Source: an uncultured Eubacteriales bacterium (GTDB lineage Bacteria; Bacillota; Clostridia; Christensenellales; Borkfalkiaceae). From it: a stretch of 5,836 bases of DNA. The stretch is from assembly GCA_900545325.1 (NCBI GenBank), contig UQZE01000126.1, positions 1 through 5,836 of the forward strand. The letters run 5' to 3'. A model generated the notes under the pieces. That model did not search any database, was not told where the DNA came from, and worked only from the letters and a program-made list of their open reading frames with translations. Each line of letters begins with the position of its first letter. The stretch's first letter is position 1. The translations under genes were made by a program, and so were the position numbers. This document shows, piece by piece, positions 1 to 5,836 of this stretch.

Positions 1-11
1 TCTTCCGATCT
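1..11. other. Probable Illumina adapter remnant at the contig edge
   Basis: The first 11 bases, TCTTCCGATCT, are the exact 3' end of the standard Illumina adapter. Read on the minus strand they are AGATCGGAAGA, the usual start of adapter read-through. They sit exactly at the window edge and inside the subunit A reading frame. There they give Asp-Arg-Lys after a Pro-Lys-Thr, where the family normally has Gly after Pro-Arg/Lys-Thr. The genomic sequence most likely begins at base 12, although base 11 could match by chance. An exact 11-base match at the very end is unlikely to be accidental. Confidence 0.88.
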
Positions 12-847
12 GTCTTTGGGTCTTTCAGTTCGGGAAATTCGTTCAGAACGTCCGTCATTTCGTTGCCGCGTTCGCCGCAGCCGATATAAACGATAATATC
101 CGCGTCCGCCCATTTGGCGAGCTGATGCTGCACAACCGTCTTCCCGCTGCCGAACGGGCCGGGGACGGCGGCCACCCCGCCTTTCGCAATGGGAAAAAGC
201 GTGTCGATCACGCGCTGTCCGGTGATCATAGGCATGGACGGGGACATTTTTTCCTTATAAGGACGTCCGCGGCGCACGGGCCATTTCTGCAACATGGACA
301 GAGCTTTATCGCCGTCCTCCGAAGCGACGACGGCGACCGTTTCCGTTATATTGAATTCGCCGCTCTTTATTTCCTTCACCGTGCCGCTCACGCCGTAGGG
401 CACCATGATCCTATGGCAGACGATGCTCGTTTCCTGCACGAAACCGAGAAAATCCCCCGATTCCACGCGGTCGCCGACTTGCGCCGTCGGCTCGAATTTC
501 CAGCGTTTTTCGTGATCGAGGTTGTTGAGCGATATACCCCTCGTTATTCTGTCGCCGTAGTTTTCGTACACCCGTTCGAGCGGGCGCTGGATTCCGTCGA
601 ATATCCCCTCGATCAATCCGGGAGCAAGTTCGACGGAAAGCGGCGTTCCCGTGCTTTCCACCTCTTCGCCGGGACCGAGGCCGCTCGTCTCTTCATATAC
701 CTGTATCGACGCTTTGTCCCCTCTCAGTTCTATAACCTCGCCGATCAGCTTTTTATCGCTCACGCGCACGACGTCGTACATCTTGCTGTCCGACATATTT
801 TCCGCCACGATGAGCGGTCCGGAAACCTTTATGATCTTTCCTTGCAT
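1..847 (-). CDS. ntpA: V/A-type ATPase catalytic subunit A, N-terminal part (truncated by window edge)
   Basis: This is the nucleotide-binding catalytic subunit, which alternates with B in the A3B3 head and hydrolyses or makes ATP in the cytoplasm. About 279 genuine residues are present, just under half of the usual ~580-600. The N-terminus MQGKIIKVSGPL is the family's beta-barrel start. Residues ~110-190 form the bulge domain special to A subunits. The P-loop GPFGSGKT is at residues 230-237 (bases 137-160), with Lys236 and Thr237 for phosphate and Mg2+. GCGERGNEMTDVL follows from residue 256, with Glu259 as the expected catalytic glutamate and Arg260 beside it. The Lys-to-Glu spacing of 23 fits the family. 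ATG at 847 follows the F stop after one base (TGATATG), with GGAGA as ribosome site inside the end of F. The last codons at bases 1-11 are probably adapter. Identity is secure; only the length is incomplete. Confidence 0.96.
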   Translation of the reverse strand, partial: MQGKIIKVSGPLIVAENMSDSKMYDVVRVSDKKLIGEVIELRGDKASIQVYEETSGLGPGEEVESTGTPLSVELAPGLIEGIFDGIQRPLERVYENYGDRITRGISLNNLDHEKRWKFEPTAQVGDRVESGDFLGFVQETSIVCHRIMVPYGVSGTVKEIKSGEFNITETVAVVASEDGDKALSMLQKWPVRRGRPYKEKMSPSMPMITGQRVIDTLFPIAKGGVAAVPGPFGSGKTVVQHQLAKWADADIIVYIGCGERGNEMTDVLNEFPELKDPKTDRK

Positions 848-848
848 A

Positions 849-1187
849 TCATTCTCCAATTTCGCTTTTTCCGTCTTTGAAAAGTATATCGACGCCCAGC
901 GCTTTTTCCATTTCTTTTTTCAGAATTTCGTAACCGTAGCCGTTGCTCCCGTTTTTGGAAGGAACGGGTATGACCGCGGGATAAGCCGACGTCAGATAAT
1001 GCGATATCGTATCGGATATTTCTTTTGCAATCGCGTCCGTAATAAAAACGATCTGATACGTCTTCGCCAGTTTTTTCAATAGATCGCGCGCTTTTTCGGG
1101 GTGGTTCACGCTGAATGCGTCTATGCCCACGGCCTTGAACGCGAGCACGCTGTCCCCGTCGCCGATAATGGCCATTTTACCCTTCAT
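849..1187 (-). CDS. ntpF: V/A-type ATPase central-stalk subunit F
   Basis: A 112-residue cytoplasmic protein of the family's usual size (~100-115). Subunit F binds subunit D in the rotating central stalk and tunes activity. It is called NtpG in Enterococcus hirae. The recognisable pieces are the N-terminal beta strand and turn MAIIGDGDSVLAF (residues 5-17), the strand IVFITDAIAKEI (46-57), the PAVIPVPS motif (70-77), and the end of the Rossmann-like fold EKALGVDILF (94-103). The last nine residues are a charged tail. The gene overlaps the end of C by 11 bases, and subunit A starts one base after its stop. The chosen ATG at 1187 has AGGGA about six bases upstream, and most homologues have a similar number of residues before the IGD turn. 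An ATG at 1175, just after the C stop, is a second possible start and would remove four residues. Confidence 0.94.
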   Translation of the reverse strand: MKGKMAIIGDGDSVLAFKAVGIDAFSVNHPEKARDLLKKLAKTYQIVFITDAIAKEISDTISHYLTSAYPAVIPVPSKNGSNGYGYEILKKEMEKALGVDILFKDGKSEIGE

Positions 1188-2154
1188 AGCTTTCCCTGAT
1201 CCTCTCTTTTATAAAATTCCCGCTCAGCCCGTTCGTCAGACACGACATTACGATGCGGACGTTTTTCAGTTCCGCGCGTTTATATAGGCAATAGAGCAGA
1301 AAAGGCCTGTATCCCTCGTCGCTGTATTTTTCCTTTTTGAGAAATTCCAGCGCGTAGCCGTCCGCATATCTTTCGAAATCCGAAAGCGGGCGATTTTTCG
1401 CAAAGTCCTCCGCCGCTCGGTCGATAAAGGGTTTGAGCGGGGAAAATTTATATTTTTCCCTGACGGTCTCCGCGTTTTCCTCGCTTAAAAACCGAAGATC
1501 TTCCTCCGTGAGCGTACCGCCCTCAACGCGCATTTCCGCCGTCTGCGCGGCGTCCCGCGCGCGGAACGCCACCGCGATGTTTGCGGCGTCCGCTTTCGGG
1601 ACGAATATTTTCGAAAGCAGTTTTTCCCCTTTCGCGGCATCGGAAAGCTCACGGTAAAGAGCGCGGCGGAAAAGCGCGCTCACGGCCTTGCCGTCCGCCC
1701 TGCCCGATACGAATAAATTATCCGCCGCGAGCAAAGCCTCCGCGAGAAAGGGCGAAAAACTCTTGTAATCGTCCGAAAAAATCTTCTCTTTCAAAAATTC
1801 CGCGCCGTACAAGCCTTCGGCGGTCAGCATATCGGCGAAATCCGTTTTGAGATACTTCGACCGCATGATTGCTTCCGCGTTATGATAATCGTTTTCAGCC
1901 AAAAGAAAGCGCGTGAGCCGTGCGTCGGGCGAAACCTCCCTGATAAAAGCGGCGAGTTTTTTCTCTTCCGCCTCGATGGATCTTTCGTAATCGGACACGT
2001 CGGCGTTCGCGCCGTCCCCGAAATTGACTTCGGAAAGGATTTTGAACGCTTCCTCCGGCGAATCGCAGTCCGCCATTCTGTTCAGCCTGTCGGCGCCGAG
2101 AAGCCCCGTTTCGGCCGCGACCGCCCGCGCGTTGGCAAAGATATTGTCTACCAT
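1177..2154 (-). CDS. ntpC: V/A-type ATPase subunit C (d-type socket between rotor stalk and ring)
   Basis: A 325-residue, mostly helical protein, close to the ~323-330 expected. Subunit C is the funnel-shaped socket that seats the D/F shaft on the cytoplasmic face of the K ring. It corresponds to subunit d of eukaryotic V-ATPases. Family marks are the N-terminal FANARAVAAETGLL (residues 6-19), the FLLAENDYHNAEAIMRSKYL stretch (83-102) resembling the conserved DYHN helix, and the C-terminal block YLYKRAELKN-like segment at ~287-299 (here CLYKRAELKNVRIV). It ends with KERIRESY (316-323), a common end for the family. The start at 2154 has the ribosome site GGAGAGG at 2157-2163 and lies 12 bases after the E stop. 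The gene ends inside the start of F. Sequence is diverged, as usual for this subunit, but context and motifs agree. Confidence 0.93.
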   Translation of the reverse strand: MVDNIFANARAVAAETGLLGADRLNRMADCDSPEEAFKILSEVNFGDGANADVSDYERSIEAEEKKLAAFIREVSPDARLTRFLLAENDYHNAEAIMRSKYLKTDFADMLTAEGLYGAEFLKEKIFSDDYKSFSPFLAEALLAADNLFVSGRADGKAVSALFRRALYRELSDAAKGEKLLSKIFVPKADAANIAVAFRARDAAQTAEMRVEGGTLTEEDLRFLSEENAETVREKYKFSPLKPFIDRAAEDFAKNRPLSDFERYADGYALEFLKKEKYSDEGYRPFLLYCLYKRAELKNVRIVMSCLTNGLSGNFIKERIRESYEG

Positions 2155-2166
2155 AGCCTCTCCAAA

Positions 2167-2742
2167 TCAGACGAAGAGCGCCGCGGCGATCTCCGCTTCC
2201 AACTCGTCTTTGTGCGTTTCCAGAACCGCTTTGAAGGAAAGGTCTTTGTCGCACACGTCGTTGACCAGCATGACGCCGCCGCCGAACCTGCCGTCCGCGC
2301 CGCCGAATTTCAGTTTCTTTTTCTTCGCGACGGAAAGCGACATGACGTCGGCCTCTTTCAAGGGCGCGTTTTCGGAAAGCACGACGGTATCGCCCTCCTC
2401 CGCATTATCCTCGCAAAGTTTTTCCACGATCCTGAGGTATTTTGATTTATCGAACGCCTCCGCCCGCTTGAGAGCGCGTGCGAAAACTTCGGAAATCACT
2501 TCCTGTTTCGCATTGAGCAAAACCTTGCGGCAGTCGAGTTCGGCGACGGTTTTTCTCCGTGAAACGACGTTTTCGCACTCCTCTTTGAGGAGCTTTCTCT
2601 GCGCGGAAAGATATTCGCCTATCCACTCCTCCGCCTCGCGGGCGCTCTCTCTTGCGCCGTTTTCCGCTTCGCGCAAAAGCGCGTCCGCTTTTTTCTCCGC
2701 GTCGCCGATTATTCTTTCGATAATCGCTTCCTTACCGTCCAT
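2167..2742 (-). CDS. ntpE: V/A-type ATPase peripheral-stalk subunit E
   Basis: A 191-residue cytoplasmic protein of the usual length (~185-205). Subunit E pairs with H as a long coiled coil that anchors the A3B3 head to subunit I and stops it from turning. Residues 1-95 are a charged, Ala/Glu/Lys/Arg-rich helix without prolines, fitting the coiled coil. Residues ~100-191 form the globular head-binding domain, with the typical KFGGADGRFGGGVMLV glycine-rich strand pair (145-160), then DLSFKAVLET (167-176), and an end in AALFV like the family's terminal LF. ATG at 2742 lies 12 bases after the K stop, with AGGTG as a moderate ribosome site. Shared low complexity with H could confuse automated naming, but the C-terminal domain settles the call. 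Confidence 0.94.
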   Translation of the reverse strand: MDGKEAIIERIIGDAEKKADALLREAENGARESAREAEEWIGEYLSAQRKLLKEECENVVSRRKTVAELDCRKVLLNAKQEVISEVFARALKRAEAFDKSKYLRIVEKLCEDNAEEGDTVVLSENAPLKEADVMSLSVAKKKKLKFGGADGRFGGGVMLVNDVCDKDLSFKAVLETHKDELEAEIAAALFV

Positions 2743-2754
2743 AGCGCACCTATT

Positions 2755-3201
2755 TTACAAAGACAGCGCAAACAGCAGGGAAATGACGAAACCGAAGATC
2801 GCGTACGTTTCGACCATTGCGGGGAACATAATGAGTTTACCCGAAAGTTTTTCGTCCTTCGCCACGGCGTAAATACAGCTTACCGAAGTTTTTCCCTGAT
2901 AAATAGCCGAAATCAAGCCCGTGATAGCCAAAGGCATTACCGACGCGAATACCGCCCAGCCCTGCCCTACGGTCATTGCCGCCGCAACGGAACCCTGCCC
3001 GACCAGCGCCATAACAAAACCGTAGATGCCCTGCGTAGCGGGGAGCAGTACGAGCACCATGACTTTACTGAATTTTTTCGCGTCCTCGGCGAGCACTCCC
3101 GCCGCAGCCGACCCCGTTTTGAACAAACCGATTGCGGAGCCTACGCCGCACAATCCCGCGCAAAGTGCCAATCCCAAGATAGCAATTGCCTGACCACTCA
3201 T
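2755..3201 (-). CDS. ntpK: V/A-type ATPase proteolipid subunit K (c-ring), Na+-type
   Basis: A 148-residue membrane protein with four transmembrane helices (~5-28, 46-68, 82-114, 122-147), i.e. two fused hairpins as in the 16-kDa NtpK of Enterococcus hirae. Copies form the rotating ring that carries the ion. The only ion-binding carboxylate is Glu131 in helix 4 (AMVETYAI); its place in the first hairpin is taken by Gln57 (LLPATQGIYGF). Leu53, Thr56, Gln57, Tyr60, Gln102 and Glu131 line up with E. hirae Leu61, Thr64, Gln65, Tyr68, Gln110 and Glu139 at a constant offset of eight, as I recall that sequence, so Na+ is the predicted coupling ion. ATG at 3201 is chosen because GGAGG lies eight bases before it. 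A longer TTG start at 3216 would put the ribosome site inside the gene. It lies 20 bases after I and 12 before E. Confidence 0.96.
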   Translation of the reverse strand: MSGQAIAILGLALCAGLCGVGSAIGLFKTGSAAAGVLAEDAKKFSKVMVLVLLPATQGIYGFVMALVGQGSVAAAMTVGQGWAVFASVMPLAITGLISAIYQGKTSVSCIYAVAKDEKLSGKLIMFPAMVETYAIFGFVISLLFALSL

Positions 3202-3209
3202 AATTGTTT

Positions 3210-3214
3210 CCTCC
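3210..3214 (-). promoter_or_regulatory. Strong ribosome binding site of the K gene
   Basis: Minus-strand GGAGG followed by AAACAATT and then ATG at 3201, eight bases of spacing. An AT-rich run (TAAATTTTTT) comes just before it, which favours an unstructured start. It decides the K start and is the clearest ribosome site in the operon. Confidence 0.85.
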
Positions 3215-3221
3215 AAAAAAT

Positions 3222-5222
3222 TTACTTAGTCAAATGTATAAACTTAAACTGCGAACCGAGGGGCGTGAAAAGTTCCCCCTCGCCCGCGTAGAACTTGGAA
3301 AAGAATTCGATATACTGCAGACGGCAGTCGTGCACATAAGCGCCGAGAACTCCCATCGCGATATTGAATGCGTGCCCGATCAGCATGACCACGGGGCCGA
3401 ACACATATCCTACGGAACCGCCCGCGATGAGATCCAGCCCGATCCCGTTGAACTGCTGCGCGATAATCATGCCCGAAAGCATAAGCCCGAACAGGCGCGC
3501 ATAGCTGAGCACGTCCGACAAAAGGTTGATAATGCCGTAAACGGCGCCGAACCCTTTCGTGAATTTACCGAGGAGTTTTTCCTTTCGCCCCGCGGTCAGC
3601 ATGGCGACGAGCAGGCCCGCGCCCAGCATGATCACCCCGGGCAGAGTCATCGCGCCGAAAAAATTTTTTACGTTTTCAGCAACGGGAATACCGAAATATT
3701 CCGTAAGGAAATTGAATACCGCAAAAAACAGTCCCACGTTGAAAAGCACCCAGGTCAGCCCGTCGAAAATACCGTCCGCATATTGTTTCTGACGGAAAGA
3801 ATTCACCGCTTTCAACACATATCCGACCGTGATCTGGAACAAACCCAGCGCCAGACAACCGAGCAGAATGATGAGGACGTTTATCCTTCCTTCCTCTCCG
3901 CTCAGAGTCGGATCAGGCAGAAACGAATACATCGAAAATCCGAAAAACGAACCGAACAGCAGTCCGAACAATATCGTGAACGCGCCGCCGTAAGTGATGA
4001 TGTAAACCAGTTTTTTGAAACCGTTGTCTATTTTTAACCGTTTCAGCATCACGAGCCCGCCGACGAGCAGCAGAAGTCCGTATCCCACGTCGGCCATAAT
4101 GAGGCCGAAAAATATCATAAAAAATATAAATACGATACCGTTCGGATCGAACTCCCTGTAATCGGGCGCCGAATACATGTTTGTAACGAATTCGGCGGCT
4201 TTTGCCGGCCCCCTGTTTTTCAGCAGAGTCGGCGGAGAGTCGTCCTTCGTCGGCTCGGAAAATTCCATGATCACCGCTTCCGAAACGTCGTATACGGCGT
4301 TTTTCACGCGGCTGACCTCCCCTTCGGGCAAATAGCCGCTCAGAGTGAACGTGCTTGCCGTCCTGCCGAATTTTCCCGCCGCCTCCAGTTTTTCAAGCTG
4401 GAACGAATAGAAGTCGGCGAGGATTTTCAGATTGCGCAGATACCCCGATTTGCCGCAAACCTTTTTGTTGACGTCCTTTTCGACGAGATCGCAATCACCG
4501 CGTTCTTCCGTCAGTTCCCTGAGCTTTTCCTTAGCGGTCAAATCGTAGGAAAACGGACATTTGACAAAGGAAAGTTCGTTGAGTTTTTTGAAAATTTCCT
4601 CCGCGCATTCCGCATGTGCGACGACGAGAACCGCGCACTGCTGCCCTTCCGTAAAGACTTCGAGAGCGGCAAGCGGCTGCACGCTCAAATAATCTTTCAG
4701 TTGTGCAAGCGCGGCGTCCGAAAGCGTGCCGAACGCGCATCTGGTAAACTGCGTATCTTTAAAATCGGAAAATTTTTCATCTACGCCGAGATAGGGCGCG
4801 AGCTGCGTTTCCAGATTATTGATCTTCACGCGGCGGGACTTTGTATCTGTAAGCCGCCGCGAATATTCTTCCATTTTATCGATAATGTAAGAAAGTTCTA
4901 TCTCGTTTCCGGGCGTGCTCATAAAATCGTCGTAACCGATAAGGATATCGTTGCTCAATCCCTCGTTTTCCTTCGGATAATAGGGCGATTTTTTGGCCAC
5001 ATCGAGCTGATCGGTAATGAAGTCTATGCTCCTTTGCGCACGCGCGAGTTTTTCCCTGATTTCCCCGATCAGCGCCTCGTCGGCGGCGTCGGGACGGATA
5101 TTTTCGTTGTCGTCCGTGCATTTCAGTTCGACGAGCTGCGTTTTGTGCAGGGCGTTAAGCAGTTTCTCTTTTTCATAAGAAAGCCCCGTCAATCTGATCT
5201 TGGACATTTTTACGACGGCCAT
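3222..5222 (-). CDS. ntpI: V/A-type ATPase membrane stator subunit I (a-type)
   Basis: A 666-residue protein, normal for the family (~640-670). Residues 1-355 form the cytoplasmic arm that holds the E/H stalks, starting with the typical MAVVKMSKIRLTGL and containing helical hairpins at ~48-76 and ~235-282. Residues ~360-641 hold the membrane domain, with hydrophobic segments at about 361-393 (two), 405-430, 447-473, 484-506, 525-545, 557-592 and 601-630. Two membrane arginines expected to face the K-ring carboxylate are visible: Arg576 in LSYARLFGL and Arg634 in HDCRLQYIEFF, 58 apart as in homologues. The end, FYAGEGELFTPL, is the usual C-terminal motif. Together with K it forms the ion path through the membrane. 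The start overlaps the H stop (TAATG), with GGGAGG 11 bases upstream, so its translation is probably coupled to H. Confidence 0.97.
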   Translation of the reverse strand: MAVVKMSKIRLTGLSYEKEKLLNALHKTQLVELKCTDDNENIRPDAADEALIGEIREKLARAQRSIDFITDQLDVAKKSPYYPKENEGLSNDILIGYDDFMSTPGNEIELSYIIDKMEEYSRRLTDTKSRRVKINNLETQLAPYLGVDEKFSDFKDTQFTRCAFGTLSDAALAQLKDYLSVQPLAALEVFTEGQQCAVLVVAHAECAEEIFKKLNELSFVKCPFSYDLTAKEKLRELTEERGDCDLVEKDVNKKVCGKSGYLRNLKILADFYSFQLEKLEAAGKFGRTASTFTLSGYLPEGEVSRVKNAVYDVSEAVIMEFSEPTKDDSPPTLLKNRGPAKAAEFVTNMYSAPDYREFDPNGIVFIFFMIFFGLIMADVGYGLLLLVGGLVMLKRLKIDNGFKKLVYIITYGGAFTILFGLLFGSFFGFSMYSFLPDPTLSGEEGRINVLIILLGCLALGLFQITVGYVLKAVNSFRQKQYADGIFDGLTWVLFNVGLFFAVFNFLTEYFGIPVAENVKNFFGAMTLPGVIMLGAGLLVAMLTAGRKEKLLGKFTKGFGAVYGIINLLSDVLSYARLFGLMLSGMIIAQQFNGIGLDLIAGGSVGYVFGPVVMLIGHAFNIAMGVLGAYVHDCRLQYIEFFSKFYAGEGELFTPLGSQFKFIHLTK

Positions 5223-5530
5223 TATCCGAAAATCCTCCCGATCGCGGTTTCGGCAGCGCCTTCTATCTTATCGGAGCAGGCATTTTTCAGCGCCTGCGCG
5301 CGGGCCTTGCCGTCGCTTAAAATTTCGCAGTAAGCGGCTTCTGCCTTTTGTTCCGCCTCTGCAAGCGCTTTTTTACGTTCTTCCGAAAACGCGGAAACGG
5401 CGTTTTCCCTTTCTTTTTCGGCGTTTTCTTCGCCTTTGATTGCAATGAGTTTGCTCTCTTCCCCCGCTTTCGCTACGATCTCGGAGGCCTTTTGTTCCGC
5501 TTTCAGAATAGAATTGATGATCTCGTTCAT
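5222..5530 (-). CDS. ahaH: V/A-type ATPase peripheral-stalk subunit H (G-like)
   Basis: A 102-residue hydrophilic protein, almost one continuous Ala/Glu/Lys-rich helix, of the size expected for the bacterial G/H subunit (~100-110; NtpF in Enterococcus hirae). It pairs with E in the stator stalks. Residues 8-25 (ILKAEQKASEIVAKAGEE) are the family's usual amphipathic start, and the end AIGRIFG matches the common terminal IFG. The frame is open back to an ATG at 5644, but the 38 extra residues do not look like the family. The ATG at 5530 has AAGGGCGG upstream, so it is preferred. It is the first gene of the operon, and its stop overlaps the start of I. Low complexity limits family-level certainty; the position and both ends support the call. 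Confidence 0.92.
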   Translation of the reverse strand: MNEIINSILKAEQKASEIVAKAGEESKLIAIKGEENAEKERENAVSAFSEERKKALAEAEQKAEAAYCEILSDGKARAQALKNACSDKIEGAAETAIGRIFG

Positions 5531-5607
5531 AATTACCGCCCTTTTAAGCACATCGAGTTCCGTTTCGGCATAACATGGTAATACCTCGTCTTTATCGTTT
5601 GCAATCC

Positions 5608-5624
5608 CCGTAAATTTATTACGG
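5608..5624 (-). other. Small hairpin in the operon leader
   Basis: A perfect six-base inverted repeat, CCGTAA and TTACGG, with a five-base loop. It lies about 80 bases before the H start, inside the predicted leader RNA. No T-run follows it, so it is not an intrinsic terminator. It could stabilise the RNA or be accidental. Confidence 0.4.
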
Positions 5625-5669
5625 CTGCGCCGAACATATGACATGAAAGCCGAAATTCACAACGATTTA

Positions 5670-5698
5670 ATTATAATATATTTTTTCCGCAATAGCAA
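5670..5698 (-). promoter_or_regulatory. Sigma-70-type promoter of the ATPase operon
   Basis: On the minus strand a perfect -10 box TATAAT (5670-5675) is preceded, at the ideal 17-base spacing, by TTGCTA (5693-5698), which matches four of six bases of the -35 consensus. Between and upstream lie A/T tracts (AAAAAATATAT in the spacer; TTGAAAAAATTGG near 5715-5730) that could serve as UP-like elements. Transcription would start near 5663, giving a leader of about 130 bases before the H gene. It is the best promoter-like sequence in the region and points into the operon. Confidence 0.75.
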
Positions 5699-5836
5699 GA
5701 CCTTTTTCAAAATCGCTGCCAATTTTTTCAATTTATATCATTTCAAGGTAAAATTCCCGTAAAACTATTTATTATAGTGTAAAGAGACTGCCGCACCCTT
5801 TTCGCGCGGGTTTGAAGCCGCCGAAAAAATTTTAAA

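Larger units (their letters stand above)
5531..5836. other. Upstream non-coding region of the ATPase operon
   Basis: These 306 bases contain no convincing gene. Bases 5638-5780 are clearly AT-rich and hold the promoter. Bases 5531-5637 are the likely transcribed leader and have a coding-like base composition. They contain a hairpin (5608-5624) and a 34-codon open frame on the minus strand (5637 to 5533) that ends two bases before the H start but has no visible ribosome site. Bases ~5786-5824 form a GC-rich patch next to the window edge. An inverted repeat, ACTAT/ATAGT, lies at 5764-5778. No riboswitch or tRNA was recognised. Confidence 0.7.

Noticed and set aside
125..880. Plus-strand open frame of 251 codons
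   Set aside because: It lies antisense to subunit A, whose P-loop and family motifs are unambiguous on the minus strand; its own translation shows no domain and is His/Arg/Phe-rich, as expected of a reverse-complement shadow.
1882..2872. Plus-strand open frames (to 187 and 282 codons) across C, E and K
   Set aside because: They are antisense to three clearly identified subunits and ignore their boundaries. The Ser-rich translation is typical of a complementary frame.
3204..4037. Plus-strand open frame of 277 codons
   Set aside because: It is antisense to the membrane domain of subunit I. The highly polar, His/Gln/Arg-rich product is the complement of a hydrophobic protein, and no ribosome site or homologous motif is seen.
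4614..5333. Plus-strand open frame of 239 codons
   Set aside because: It is antisense to the N-terminal arm of subunit I and the end of H, with no recognisable motif.
5531..5644. Longer version of subunit H starting at ATG 5644
   Set aside because: The 38 extra residues are unlike the family's N-terminus, there is no ribosome site at 5644, and the predicted transcript would begin only about 19 bases before it. ATG 5530 has a better site and gives the normal length.
5771..5776. A second minus-strand TATAAT as a distal promoter
   Set aside because: At 17-18 bases upstream the sequence is AGGGTG or AAGGGT, with no -35 resemblance and no extended -10. In AT-rich DNA the hexamer alone is weak evidence.
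5764..5778. Inverted repeat ACTAT/ATAGT as an operator
   Set aside because: Five-base arms made almost entirely of A/T are expected by chance in such DNA, and it lies about 65 bases upstream of the -35 box.
1..5836. CRISPR array, mobile element, defence system, tRNA or rRNA
   Set aside because: No direct repeat array, transposase, terminal inverted repeats or RNA gene was seen on either strand. The window is a normal housekeeping ATPase operon.

Overview
The window holds most of one operon, read entirely on the minus strand, for a bacterial V/A-type (rotary) ATPase. From the promoter at the right to the left edge the gene order is H (peripheral stalk), I (membrane stator), K (proteolipid ring), E (peripheral stalk), C (rotor-to-ring socket), F (central stalk) and A (catalytic subunit, cut off by the window edge). 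This is the order known from the ntp operon of Enterococcus hirae and many Clostridia. Subunits B and D would be expected next, beyond the left edge. Gene spacing is very tight, from an 11-base overlap to a 20-base gap, so this looks like one transcription unit with translational coupling.

Region by region: bases 1-11 match an Illumina sequencing adapter and are probably not genomic. Bases 12-847 encode the first ~279 residues of subunit A, including its P-loop. Bases 849-2742 carry F, C and E. Bases 2755-3201 carry the 148-residue K proteolipid, preceded by the cleanest Shine-Dalgarno sequence in the operon. Bases 3222-5222 carry the 666-residue I subunit, and 5222-5530 the 102-residue H subunit. 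Bases 5531-5836 hold no convincing gene. They contain a good sigma-70-type promoter (TTGCTA, 17 bases, TATAAT), a predicted leader of about 130 bases with a small hairpin, and a GC-rich patch at the right edge that may be the tail of an upstream gene or an intergenic repeat.

Together the products make the ATP-driven or ATP-making motor. A (with B) is the catalytic head. F (with D) and C connect it to the K ring in the membrane. I forms the ion path against the ring, and E/H pairs are the stators. The K protein keeps every side chain of the E. hirae sodium-binding site, so the machine is predicted to move Na+ rather than H+.

The organism is most likely an anaerobic member of the Clostridia. 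The reasons are the operon order, the 16-kDa Na+-type proteolipid, the AGGAGG-like ribosome sites and the AT-rich promoter next to moderately GC-rich genes. The adapter at the edge suggests a short-read, possibly metagenomic, assembly. The genus cannot be told from this sequence. I see no previously undescribed system here; the points worth a second look are the adapter edge, the ion specificity, the start-site corrections and the leader.
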